From Pseudoalteromonas luteoviolacea DSM 6061 (lineage in GTDB: Bacteria > Pseudomonadota > Gammaproteobacteria > Enterobacterales > Alteromonadaceae): DNA of 64,000 nt. The notes under the pieces are model-generated. The model was not told the origin of the DNA. It worked only from the letters and a program-made list of their open reading frames with translations, and ran no database searches. Below, piece after piece: positions 1-8,654 of this stretch (the stretch's first letter is position 1; the number at the start of each line of letters is the position of its first letter). The position numbers and the translations under genes are program-made. Location: NCBI RefSeq assembly GCF_001625655.1, contig NZ_AUYB01000148.1:1-64000 (forward strand), read 5' to 3'.

Positions 1-109
1 TTTTCATGCTCTTGCCCTGGATTATTTCCTTATCTAAATTAATCTACTGCCATGGTTATGGCGGGAAATAAAATACCCAAAAAAGACAAAAACCAAAAGT
101 ATAATTTAT

Positions 110-129
110 TTTTAAAAGTACTTTTAAAA
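110..129. repeat. 20-bp perfect palindrome
   Basis: The half-site TTTTAAAAGT is followed directly by its reverse complement, with no spacer. It lies about 290 bases upstream of the S9 peptidase start. It could bind a dimeric regulator or be a chance AT-rich palindrome. No other copy was noticed in the window. Confidence 0.5.
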
Positions 130-292
130 CATAGCATTGGGTAGAATTAAAACAATTAGATGCACAAACTAAAACAATCCTCACATTGATAATTGCACAA
201 AACTAGCCCCTGCCCTACTGAACAGGTACACAGCCTTAAAGGCCAATAAAAAAGCTCCTTTAATCTTATCAATAATTATAAATAAAATACTT

Positions 293-306
293 TTGACCTA
301 GATCAA
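293..306. promoter_or_regulatory. possible FNR/CRP-family binding site
   Basis: TTGACCTAGATCAA matches the FNR consensus TTGAT-N4-ATCAA at nine of ten defined positions. It lies about 110 bp upstream of the S9 peptidase start, a plausible activator distance. A single site found by eye is weak evidence. Confidence 0.3.
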
Positions 307-415
307 ACGCTCTAACCCCCACTCACCCTACACAAAGTGTGCCTATCTCATAACACTTGTCTCTTCGGCGCTTCAATTTTAATGTAAGTGGATTCCCAAT
401 TAACTAATAAGAATT

Positions 416-2464
416 ATGAAAACAACACTTACCCTTGCTGCATTTAGCACCTTGCTGGGACTTGCTTCTGCAAATAGTTATGCAGATGCAAAGCTCAATT
501 CTGAAGATATTTTCCAACTAGAGTATGCAGCCAGTACTCAAATCAGCCCTGATGGCAAAAAAATAGTCTATGAACGCAACAGTTTTGACATTATGAACGA
601 TAAGCCAAAACGTGCGCTTTGGCTTTACAATGTACAAACAAAAGAACACTACCCTCTGTTTTCTGACCAATATAATTATAGCCAACCTCGTTGGTCTCCT
701 GATGGCAGTAAAATCGCATTTACCAGCAATCGGAGCGGCTCAAGACAGCTACATGTATACTGGGTGAAGCAAGACAAATTGGCGATGCTAACCCAATTAC
801 CAAAAGCGGTTAGCAACATCACTTGGTCTCCAAATGGAGAACAGATTGCGTTTACCATGAACGTACCGCAGGGCAAATCTACGTTTGCCAAATCAGTTAA
901 ACTACCAACTAAGCCAAAAGGCGCCCAATGGTCAGAACCAGTAAAAGTAATTGATAAAGCGAGATATCAAGCCGATGGCCGAGGTTTTATCGAACCAGCT
1001 TTTCGCCATGTTTTTGTTCTACCAGCCAATGGAGGCACACCAAGGCAAATCACTCAGGGAGACTTTCAACATAATGGCCCTCTGGCTTGGAGCCCTGACA
1101 ATCAGCATTTAGTTTTTTCATCAGATCACCACCCTGAGTGGGAATATCGAACCACAGAAGCAGATCTGTATAAAGTGAATGTCAACTCTACAACTCTGAC
1201 TCAGCTGACTGATTTACCTGGTCGAGAATACAACCCAACGTTTTCTAACAAAGGCGATAAACTTGCCTTTGTGAGTCGTGGGAACGAGCCTGTACCGTAT
1301 ATTAATGCAAAGTTGACATTACTAAGTACCAAAGACAATAAAATAAAAACGTTAACCCAAGATCTTGACCGCTCCGTGGCTGACTACCAGTGGTCAGGAA
1401 AAGGTGATTTTGTCATTCAATATGATGATCATGGTAAGCGTTTGCTAGCAAAAGTCTCTTCACGAGGTAAAGTAAAACCTTTGCTTGACGATCTCTCTGG
1501 TACCACACTCGGACGCCCATATGTGAGCGGAAATTTCACTATGGCAAACAATGGTGCCATTGCCTTTACACAGGGTAATAGCCACTCTCCAGCCGATGTG
1601 GGGTATTTCTATAAAGGCAAAAAATCTACTCTCACTCAGCTTAATCAAGATTTACTGGCCAGTAAAACACTTGGTGAAGTCCATGAAATAACGTATAAAT
1701 CAGAGTTCGACGGCGAGCAAATTCAAGGTTGGTATATTACACCGCCTAACTTTGATAAATCTAAAAAGTACCCTTTGTTGGTCGAAATTCATGGCGGTCC
1801 TCATTTAGCCTATGGTCCACACTTTAGTGCTGAGTTACAACGCTATGCTGCAGAAGGTTACGTTGTGGTTTACGTGAACTACCGTGGCTCAACTAGCTAT
1901 GGTGAGCGCTTTGCTCTGCTGTTAGATGGCAAGTACAGTTCAAAAGAAGATTTTGCCGACCACAATTCTGCCGTAGATGCATTAATCGCGAAAGGTTTTA
2001 TTGACCAAGACAATCTATTCATAGCTGGTGGCTCAGCGGGCGGAATAGCAACAGCATATGCCATCGGGCTTACAGATAGATTTAACGCAGCAGCCATTAC
2101 CAAGCCGGTTATCAACTGGATCAGTAAAGTACTGACGGCTGACAGTTACTTGGGCCAGATCCGCAATCAATTTCCAGGACTTCCTTGGGAAAACCTAGCA
2201 CATTACTGGCAGCGCTCCCCACTCTCGTTAGTCGGCAATGTCACAACGCCATCACTCATCATGACGGGCGAATTAGACAGACGTACACCTATGTCAGAGT
2301 CCGAACAGTTCTATCAAGCGCTAAAACTGCGCAAAGTTGATACAGTACTCGTTCGTGTGCCTGGTGCACCTCATGGTATTGCTGGCAGACCATCACGTAT
2401 GATTTCAAAAATTGAACATACATTGGCTTGGTTTGAAATGTACCGCAAGCCACAAGACAAGTAG
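416..2464 (+). CDS. secreted S9 family prolyl oligopeptidase-like peptidase
   Basis: A serine peptidase of the prolyl oligopeptidase/acylaminoacyl-peptidase family (S9), probably periplasmic and acting on short peptides. A signal peptide is visible at the N-terminus (about residues 1-23, hydrophobic TLAAFSTLLGLASA). Residues about 30-400 carry WSPDG-type WD/TolB-like propeller repeats, and about 460-680 form the alpha/beta-hydrolase domain. The nucleophile is Ser540 in GGSAGG; Asp621 in GELDRRTP and His653 in PHGIAG complete the triad. The ATG has a modest AAGAA ribosome site. A strong terminator follows, so it is probably monocistronic. A same-length paralogue lies at 33306-35375 on the other strand. 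The exact substrate specificity cannot be read from sequence. Confidence 0.93.
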   Translation: MKTTLTLAAFSTLLGLASANSYADAKLNSEDIFQLEYAASTQISPDGKKIVYERNSFDIMNDKPKRALWLYNVQTKEHYPLFSDQYNYSQPRWSPDGSKIAFTSNRSGSRQLHVYWVKQDKLAMLTQLPKAVSNITWSPNGEQIAFTMNVPQGKSTFAKSVKLPTKPKGAQWSEPVKVIDKARYQADGRGFIEPAFRHVFVLPANGGTPRQITQGDFQHNGPLAWSPDNQHLVFSSDHHPEWEYRTTEADLYKVNVNSTTLTQLTDLPGREYNPTFSNKGDKLAFVSRGNEPVPYINAKLTLLSTKDNKIKTLTQDLDRSVADYQWSGKGDFVIQYDDHGKRLLAKVSSRGKVKPLLDDLSGTTLGRPYVSGNFTMANNGAIAFTQGNSHSPADVGYFYKGKKSTLTQLNQDLLASKTLGEVHEITYKSEFDGEQIQGWYITPPNFDKSKKYPLLVEIHGGPHLAYGPHFSAELQRYAAEGYVVVYVNYRGSTSYGERFALLLDGKYSSKEDFADHNSAVDALIAKGFIDQDNLFIAGGSAGGIATAYAIGLTDRFNAAAITKPVINWISKVLTADSYLGQIRNQFPGLPWENLAHYWQRSPLSLVGNVTTPSLIMTGELDRRTPMSESEQFYQALKLRKVDTVLVRVPGAPHGIAGRPSRMISKIEHTLAWFEMYRKPQDK

Positions 2465-2475
2465 GCAAACTTTTC

Positions 2476-2500
2476 AAAAGGGGCTAACGCCCCTTTTTAT
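2476..2500 (+). terminator. rho-independent terminator of S9 peptidase gene
   Basis: Nine-bp stem AAAAGGGGC/GCCCCTTTT with a TAAC tetraloop and a T-run, 11 bases after the stop codon. Confidence 0.9.
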
Positions 2501-2574
2501 TTAATATTAACTAAAATAAAACGCATTTTAGCCGATATGCTGGGTATGACCTCATACTCTGACAAGGAGTCAGT

Positions 2575-3123
2575 ATGCTATCGAAAATCCTAACCCACTC
2601 ACATGTTAAGGCATCAAATAAACCACCAATAACAGCGCCTGATGAAACGACACTGCATCATCTGCCTAGCGCGCACTCTTTTGCCTATTCAAATCACATA
2701 AACAATCAGCAACAACAAAAAGAAGAAGAGGAAAAACCTCCCATCATCACCAAAGAACTAGATGAAGAAGCGAACGGCTATAAAGCTCGCAATCCAAACT
2801 TTAAGAGCGAGTACGAGAATTTGGAAAAAGTAACGACGCTAATTCAGGAACAAATACGAGATTTACGAAAAGAGATAAGCGAACTGAAAAAAGCCCCCAT
2901 TCAAAGGGCATTAACGCTACACACTGAACATATCCAAGAGGTGGATGACACACCAAAAAATGATCAAGGTGAACATGTTGGAAGTAAATACTACAAGAAC
3001 ACTCAAGTAGAGGAACAGGTTGAAATGCTCGAGCAACAACTTAAAGAGCTCCAATCTCAAGAGGCACAGCTACGTATAAAAATGATTGATATGATCTTAG
3101 AACGCAAAGAAAATGATAGCTAA
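2575..3123 (+). CDS. hypothetical acidic coiled-coil protein
   Basis: A 182-residue protein of unrecognised family. There is no signal peptide or membrane segment, so it is probably cytoplasmic. Residues 1-60 are low-complexity (His/Asn/Gln-rich, then Glu-rich). Residues about 80-110 (EYENLEKVTTLIQEQIRDL and following) and 140-180 (VEMLEQQLKELQSQEAQLR) have clear heptad-like Leu/Ile spacing, predicting two coiled coils. An AAGGAG ribosome site sits just upstream of the ATG. The gene stands alone between a terminator and a convergent regulator gene. No function is proposed. Confidence 0.75.
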   Translation: MLSKILTHSHVKASNKPPITAPDETTLHHLPSAHSFAYSNHINNQQQQKEEEEKPPIITKELDEEANGYKARNPNFKSEYENLEKVTTLIQEQIRDLRKEISELKKAPIQRALTLHTEHIQEVDDTPKNDQGEHVGSKYYKNTQVEEQVEMLEQQLKELQSQEAQLRIKMIDMILERKENDS

Positions 3124-3128
3124 GCGCA

Positions 3129-3159
3129 TGTGACAGTGTAGCCTTGCTGCACTGTCACA
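3129..3159. terminator. hairpin between convergent genes
   Basis: TGTGACAGTG pairs with CACTGTCACA. The loop continues the stem through a U-G wobble and AGC/GCT to a CTT triloop, giving 14 bp. There is no long T-run, but its place between two convergent genes fits a bidirectional terminator. Confidence 0.65.
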
Positions 3160-3172
3160 AGATTTGCGATGT

Positions 3173-4318
3173 TTAAATACCGCCTTTGTTTCCTGAACCA
3201 CTGCAACTCCTAGCGTTGCCTTTTTGATATGCCCGCTTTATTTCTGAGGGTGTTAGCACCTTATGATAAAACTGAATTTCCCCGATGGCTCCCTTAAATA
3301 ACCCTGTTTTATATGAAGAGCGGCTACCGATACGTAGTGGCATATCATTGCTCAGCGAACCTTGACGGCCTGTAGGGTCAAACGCACTGTTAAACTCTCC
3401 ATTTAAATAAAAGCGGATCCCTTTAGTGCGATCTCTATCAATACTCACTGCTACATGGTGCCACTGATCATCCGCAATAAACGCTTTAGAATCATAAAAC
3501 GTACACGAGGAATCTGGTTCCTGACAGTACCAACTGCCATTGCCATCGGCTAATTGAAGCGCCAAAAAGCCATCATCAATATAAAATACGTAACCCTGTA
3601 CATCTGACACTTGGTCTTCGTAACGCTTATCAACAATAATATGCTGTCCAAGTGACGATGTTTTTACCCAGGTTGAAAGTGAGAAGTCACCTGTGTGTAC
3701 GTCCAAGTCATCATCATGCACTTCAACATAATCATCAAAGCCATCTAGACAAAATGCGACATTTTCTTTTTTGTTGGCGAGTCGAATAACCTCTCCTTGA
3801 GAGATTGATAGCTGAGACTGCTCACTTTTCAATACCTTAGTTTCAGCATTAGGCCAAAGCATCCATATCACAACACTTATAAATATAAACCCTGCACCTG
3901 CTGCGAATAGATACCAATGTCTGCTATCAGTCACATGATCTAACTTGACGGGCTGTGCGAGGAGGTAGCCCTTGCCACGAATGTTTTTTATCTGCTCTTG
4001 GTCATCTAAAGCTTGAAATGCTTTACGCAAAATACTGATACGCTGTTTAACGTTTTCATTCCCTGTTATCACTCCTTGCCAAACAATATTTTGTAACTGC
4101 TCGGCGGTAAGCGGTGTATTTTGATGCTCAACTAAGGCCAAAAGTAATGTAAATGACAACTCTGAGAGTGGTTGTTGTTCACCATTCTTCATTAAGCTTT
4201 TAGTGTTTAAATCTGCATAAACACTGCCAACCCATAAGCCTTTACAATTCTCTAAACTAAAACCCTTTTCTTCCATAAAAATTTTATCCATATATATCAA
4301 AGGGTAATACTTCCCCAT
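3173..4318 (-). CDS. CadC/ToxR-like winged-helix membrane regulator with periplasmic LamG domain
   Basis: A one-component transmembrane transcription regulator. Residues about 25-120 form an OmpR/CadC-type winged helix: ENVKQRISILRKAFQ recognition region, then NIRGKGYLL wing. Residues 134-155 are a single membrane helix. Residues about 190-370 match a LamG/concanavalin-like lectin fold (FCLDGFDDYVEV, FSLSTWVKT, DDQWHHVAVSIDR, IGEIQFYHKVLTPSEI). The topology suggests a periplasmic sugar or surface ligand controlling a cytoplasmic DNA-binding domain; the ligand is inferred only from the fold. The start is uncertain because no clear ribosome site precedes Met1, Met10 or Met15. The adjacent divergent gene at 4454 encodes a beta-helix protein and is a natural target candidate. 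Confidence 0.85.
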   Translation of the reverse strand: MGKYYPLIYMDKIFMEEKGFSLENCKGLWVGSVYADLNTKSLMKNGEQQPLSELSFTLLLALVEHQNTPLTAEQLQNIVWQGVITGNENVKQRISILRKAFQALDDQEQIKNIRGKGYLLAQPVKLDHVTDSRHWYLFAAGAGFIFISVVIWMLWPNAETKVLKSEQSQLSISQGEVIRLANKKENVAFCLDGFDDYVEVHDDDLDVHTGDFSLSTWVKTSSLGQHIIVDKRYEDQVSDVQGYVFYIDDGFLALQLADGNGSWYCQEPDSSCTFYDSKAFIADDQWHHVAVSIDRDRTKGIRFYLNGEFNSAFDPTGRQGSLSNDMPLRIGSRSSYKTGLFKGAIGEIQFYHKVLTPSEIKRAYQKGNARSCSGSGNKGGI

Positions 4319-4453
4319 TTCCGGTAAAAACGATTTTACTCTTTATTTACCCTGTTTTTCTAGTGTTTTTTACATTCCATGAACACCATACAAGCGCTTT
4401 CTTATTCACTTTGAAACAACAATATATTCAAACATTTGATAATGGAGTGTCCA

Positions 4454-5692
4454 ATGGCGAATCTCTCAACAACACACAACTCAGCGCTGGTTATCATTAA
4501 TTTACTCACAATAACCACGGCTTTTGCAACAGAAACAAACCAAAATAAAAGCTTTAAAGATCCAATAAATTCACAATGTGATCACTACATTAGCACAACT
4601 CAACACCTAGTAGATGGCAATAAAATGGCTATTCAAGCGGGTGATACAGTGTGTTTAGAAGCCGGTGAACGCGGACCATTAAGGTTAAGGAATGTGCAAG
4701 GAAGTACACACGCCCCGGTTACTTTGCGTAATCAAAATGGCGTGGTTACCTTTTCCCCTTACGAATACAGCATTGCAGTAGAAAATAGCCGCTGGCTCAG
4801 AATTACCTCAAACGCTGTCGAAAATGAATCCGAATATGGCGTTAGGTTGGGCGGCACCCTCGGTATTGGCTCATTGAGTGAACAAATAGAAGTCGACCAT
4901 ATTGAGATTTACCGAGCTCGCTTTGCAGGTATGCTCATTAAAACAGACCCAACTTGCGATCCGCAAACTTGGGCAGAAAACTTCACCATGACGGGACTGC
5001 GCATTCACAATAACTACATTCACGATACTGAGAGTGGTGAAGGCATGTACATTGGGTACACTGGACTATCTCGCAACCTCATGTGTGACAACGAACTTAC
5101 AACGGTATATCCGCACAAAATTGAGGATATTCATATTTATGATAACCGCTTAGAACATATTGCTGCGGATGGTATTCAAGTTAACTCAGTCAAGCACAAT
5201 GCCTACATCGCCCGCAATACTATCTACCGAACTGGCGTAAGTCCTTTTGACCCACATTGGCAAAATACAGGAATACAGATCGGCGGTGACAATGTTGAAG
5301 TCAAAGATAACCTCATTTATCGCAGTGGTGGCAACGGGATGATGATTGACGGCGATAACATCACCGTACGCAATAACCATATTATTTACCCTGGTGAAAA
5401 TGGCATCTTTGCTCGTAATCGTGCCCAACAAGACTCAAATATTTCTGGTGGTGCACCACACTCATACAAGAGCAACTTGATCGTACATCCACAAAGCTAC
5501 GCAATAAAGCTCTACGCAGTTAATACGGCCTCAGCACACAAACTCATCGAAAACAGCTTTGAAAATGATGGCTCTTTGGATTCTGCTGGACGTCCAAAAA
5601 CAATTTCATACCTCAATAATCAAGTAATTAGGCATGAACTCAACAATCACCACTATATAACCCAATCTGCTTACCATGCAGGGGATAAATAG
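4454..5692 (+). CDS. secreted right-handed parallel beta-helix protein
   Basis: A secreted protein with pectate-lyase/PbH1-type repeats. An N-terminal hydrophobic segment (ALVIINLLTITTAFA) is a signal peptide. From about residue 60 the protein runs through coils of the form IHNNYIHDTESGEG, IYDNRLEHIAADGIQV, ARNTIYRTG and VRNNHIIYPGENGIFARN, typical of right-handed beta-helix polysaccharide lyases, epimerases and related proteins. The ATG at 4454 is chosen because GGAG sits about 7 bases upstream; in-frame TTG 4436 and ATG 4442 are less well placed. A polysaccharide-active role is a family inference and the catalytic residues were not identified. It is divergent from the LamG-containing regulator. 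Confidence 0.83.
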   Translation: MANLSTTHNSALVIINLLTITTAFATETNQNKSFKDPINSQCDHYISTTQHLVDGNKMAIQAGDTVCLEAGERGPLRLRNVQGSTHAPVTLRNQNGVVTFSPYEYSIAVENSRWLRITSNAVENESEYGVRLGGTLGIGSLSEQIEVDHIEIYRARFAGMLIKTDPTCDPQTWAENFTMTGLRIHNNYIHDTESGEGMYIGYTGLSRNLMCDNELTTVYPHKIEDIHIYDNRLEHIAADGIQVNSVKHNAYIARNTIYRTGVSPFDPHWQNTGIQIGGDNVEVKDNLIYRSGGNGMMIDGDNITVRNNHIIYPGENGIFARNRAQQDSNISGGAPHSYKSNLIVHPQSYAIKLYAVNTASAHKLIENSFENDGSLDSAGRPKTISYLNNQVIRHELNNHHYITQSAYHAGDK

Positions 5693-5707
5693 GGGTATTA
5701 AAGTTTC

Positions 5708-5768
5708 GCTGGGCGTGCGTTAGTCATCCTTGCCAACATACCTGACCTTTTGGCACGCCCAGCTTTTT
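5708..5768 (+). terminator. terminator after beta-helix gene
   Basis: Eleven-bp arms GCTGGGCGTGC/GCACGCCCAGC followed by TTTTT. The 34-base loop contains a further GTCA/TGAC pairing. Confidence 0.8.
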
Positions 5769-5791
5769 ATCTCAAAATCAAAGAGTGATAG

Positions 5792-6916
5792 TTAGTTAAC
5801 ACTTACAATCACTCTCTCTACTAATTCCAATGCGGTAGTTAAATTGCTAACATCTTCATAGATATCTCCATTTCTACCTGAGTGATGGCCATGTCCTACC
5901 AATGACATAACTGCAAGAGTCTCATTTGCATGATTGTCAAAATCAATAATCGCTTCATAGATAACTGAAGGCTGCGCACTGTAACCATCACCAGAATAGA
6001 TGGGGTCATCCAAAAACCTGTCACTAGAATAATAGGTGTTGTAATCAAAGGAGTGGTTCACTTCTAAACGGACTCGATGTCGCCCTTGTAGCGGTGATTG
6101 CAAACGTGTTGTATAGATGAAGTTGTCAGTCATTGTCGCGCCACTGAAGCCGTCTATTGTCAATGAATCATCGTCTGGCACCATCATGCCGTTTTCTGCA
6201 CGCATATTTAATTGATGCAAAAATACAGGCAGAGATTCAGGGCGCATACGGCTATTTTTACTGGCTGGATCTTCTTGTCCTTCTAATACATCCCACGCAT
6301 TAGGTCCCTCGCCAACTAGTAAGTGAGAATTAAATACCTGATGAGGGTCTTTTTTCACAACCTTATTGGTAAATTGGTTTGTTGCGAGCTTTTCAGTCAC
6401 ATACAATGGCTGCACAAACTCCCCTGATACACTTTCTATCCACAGTGCATATTGCGGCCACAAAAAATAGGGTCCTTTTTTCAGCTCCACCGTTATACGT
6501 TGTCCAGTGCCCTCTGGTACCTCCACCTCTCTTTGCACGTACTTCAGTTCAGGATCACTATCTGCTTTATCTGCTGCTTTTAAAGTTTGACCAAAGCGAT
6601 ACACTTCAATTGCCGGTGCCAACTGAAATACCGGTGCCAAACCTACGTATGCAATGACGCAAATTGCCAGCGGCCAAGCAACGGAAAACCGTCCAGCATG
6701 TTTTTGAAATGGATTAAGGTAATGCTTCAAAGGTCGAATATTCTTAATTAAGTGCCATACCAACACCAGCACCATGAGTAATCCCACTAAGGTATGCATC
6801 AGTGCAATCAGGGCGTTATGTTGTTTTGAAAACATAATCACAGAGGTCACTAGCATAATTAGCAGTGCGCAAAACAAAATCACCCCAATGAATGGGCGGG
6901 ACTGAAATCTCGACAT
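5792..6916 (-). CDS. membrane protein with DUF4405-like N-terminal helices and large exported domain
   Basis: An inner-membrane protein of uncertain function. Three hydrophobic segments lie in the first 100 residues (about 9-28, 38-58, 79-98). Histidines at the membrane faces (LMHTLVG, VWHLIKN) recall DUF4405/cytochrome-b-like four-helix proteins. A soluble region of about 270 residues follows, with the motifs GPYFLWPQYALWIE, DGFSGATMTDNF and GHGHHSGRNGDIYEDVS; the late histidine cluster could bind metal. The ATG at 6916 is chosen because AGGAG lies 6 bases upstream; the in-frame TTG two codons earlier is inside that spacing. It is probably monocistronic. Haem binding is a hypothesis only. 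Confidence 0.7.
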   Translation of the reverse strand: MSRFQSRPFIGVILFCALLIMLVTSVIMFSKQHNALIALMHTLVGLLMVLVLVWHLIKNIRPLKHYLNPFQKHAGRFSVAWPLAICVIAYVGLAPVFQLAPAIEVYRFGQTLKAADKADSDPELKYVQREVEVPEGTGQRITVELKKGPYFLWPQYALWIESVSGEFVQPLYVTEKLATNQFTNKVVKKDPHQVFNSHLLVGEGPNAWDVLEGQEDPASKNSRMRPESLPVFLHQLNMRAENGMMVPDDDSLTIDGFSGATMTDNFIYTTRLQSPLQGRHRVRLEVNHSFDYNTYYSSDRFLDDPIYSGDGYSAQPSVIYEAIIDFDNHANETLAVMSLVGHGHHSGRNGDIYEDVSNLTTALELVERVIVSVN

Positions 6917-7009
6917 ATACAACTCCTATAAATTGAGCTGCTGTTGTCCCATTGATTTCAAAAAATAACCAATAAAACTTCCTGAAATTATTTAAAACCT
7001 TTGAAAATA

Positions 7010-8560
7010 TTACTTATTTTTAAATTCATTGATTTCATTTAGGATAGCATTGAGTGATCTGGCACGCGCAATGTCGGTCGCATTGTCGAGTGCTTCATCA
7101 TACATATCCTGCACTTCCATTTGCTGAGCAAGCTTTGCGAGGTTCAGCCAAGAGGTCGCTTCCCCCACTGGGCAGCGTAATATTTGATGGTAAGACTTGG
7201 CCTCACTGTACAATGCTTTTGCGGTGTCAAATTGATTGCTTCGCATTGCAATATGACCTAAAAGGTCAACACTGTATGCTAGATACAGCCAATCCTTGTG
7301 TTCCTTAGCCAACTGGGCAACTGCATTAACCCGAGCCTTTGCCAATGGCAGCTCGTGTTTCATAGCGGCATGTAAAGCATGTAAATAGCCAAGTCGAATT
7401 AACTCATGGTGGTTTTCTAACACCTTTGCAATAGGAATACTTTTTTCCAGTAAACTGAGAGCCTGCCCTAAATGTCTTTGTGACAGCTGTAACTCGATTA
7501 AAACCCGCCGTGCAGTAATATTTTGAGGTGTTTGCGTTATCAAAGCTTGTAGCAAGCTGACGGCCCCCTCAATGTCACCTTGCAGTTTAAGCTCCAGTGC
7601 CCGCCCCATCATTTCATTGAAAAAGTCGCTGTGGTATGAGTGTGTTTCAAGCGCCACCTCACTCCCCGTTAAACGCTTTAAGCGTATTGCCAACTCGTCA
7701 AGTAAAGTTCTTGTATCACTGCCAAAAATCACACCTTGCATGTTTTTATGTGGCCAGTACAGTTTGTAACTTAATTGATAGTCATGAGGCGTGCCCATTA
7801 ACTTAGACACAACAATCAATTGCGCGCCGGATACTGTAAAAATTTGCTCTATATCATGGTCACTGTAATCACTGGCTAACACCTTCTGCTGCACCGAGTT
7901 AGATGACTGTAGTGCAGCCGAAGACAAGCGCATTCCTGCCCGACTCATCACCTCCATCACATAATCAGTTTGAAGCACACCAAACGAAGGCTCGCTGGGT
8001 AAGCGTTGTATCAATTGATCCATAAAGCCAAGTCTCACCCAGTCGTAATCATTGCCCGCAACCAGATTTTGCGTCGGTAAAATAACAATCGAACCTTGTA
8101 ACTGCTCTGCTGCTGATTGCTCGATTTGCTTTAGAGCATCACCCGACGAGCTCGTAACCAATTGGCTCATACCAATATAAACAATGCCACTCAATAATAA
8201 GCATCCAGCAAATACAATCACCGAGGGGGGTAAGGAGAATAGACCAGCATACGAGTGGGTTTTTACTGGTGCAATCCATTGATAGCCCTGTGTTGGTAGC
8301 GTTTTAATGACTTCATGAGGTTGAAATATCTGACGAATCTCTTTAACAGATTGAAATACCACCTGTTCATCCACCACCACATTAGGCCACACTAATTCAA
8401 GCAGTTTATGCTTACTTAATACCTGTTGATGGTTTTCCATTAACACCAGTAGCAATTGACAAGTTTTAGGCCTTATTTTCAACCGCTCACCTGCCGCATT
8501 TTCAACACTGAATGTATGACCATCAACTCGATACCCTAAGCTGATAAACTGCTTTTTCAA
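7010..8560 (-). CDS. CadC-like winged-helix regulator with TPR-type C-terminal domain
   Basis: A membrane-bound transcription regulator. Residues about 10-105 are a CadC/ToxR-type winged helix (SVKEIRQIFQ recognition helix; IKTLPTQGYQWIAPV wing). Residues 112-132 form one membrane helix. The periplasmic part begins with a domain of about 150 residues (ILPTQNLVAGNDYDWVRLGFMDQL) seen in other CadC/TPR regulators and ends in several helix-turn-helix repeats (about 310-500) that look like tetratricopeptide units. It lies directly downstream of, and on the same strand as, the large hybrid sensor kinase (about 95 bases between), so the two may be co-transcribed. The inducing signal is unknown. Confidence 0.85.
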   Translation of the reverse strand: MKKQFISLGYRVDGHTFSVENAAGERLKIRPKTCQLLLVLMENHQQVLSKHKLLELVWPNVVVDEQVVFQSVKEIRQIFQPHEVIKTLPTQGYQWIAPVKTHSYAGLFSLPPSVIVFAGCLLLSGIVYIGMSQLVTSSSGDALKQIEQSAAEQLQGSIVILPTQNLVAGNDYDWVRLGFMDQLIQRLPSEPSFGVLQTDYVMEVMSRAGMRLSSAALQSSNSVQQKVLASDYSDHDIEQIFTVSGAQLIVVSKLMGTPHDYQLSYKLYWPHKNMQGVIFGSDTRTLLDELAIRLKRLTGSEVALETHSYHSDFFNEMMGRALELKLQGDIEGAVSLLQALITQTPQNITARRVLIELQLSQRHLGQALSLLEKSIPIAKVLENHHELIRLGYLHALHAAMKHELPLAKARVNAVAQLAKEHKDWLYLAYSVDLLGHIAMRSNQFDTAKALYSEAKSYHQILRCPVGEATSWLNLAKLAQQMEVQDMYDEALDNATDIARARSLNAILNEINEFKNK

Positions 8561-8654
8561 ACCTGACTCTCTTTTACGCTTATGCTAAAAACACCCCATA
8601 CTAATACGAGTCAACTGGCACGTCTAACCTCACATCGTTAATTTTTATAAATCA

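Larger units (their letters stand above)
1..415. other. AT-rich intergenic region upstream of S9 peptidase
   Basis: No convincing coding frame is visible. The stretch is AT-rich and holds a 20-bp perfect palindrome (110-129) and an FNR/CRP-like dyad (293-306). The promoter of the downstream peptidase is expected in the last 150 bases, but I cannot fix its -10 and -35 boxes with confidence. Confidence 0.5.
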
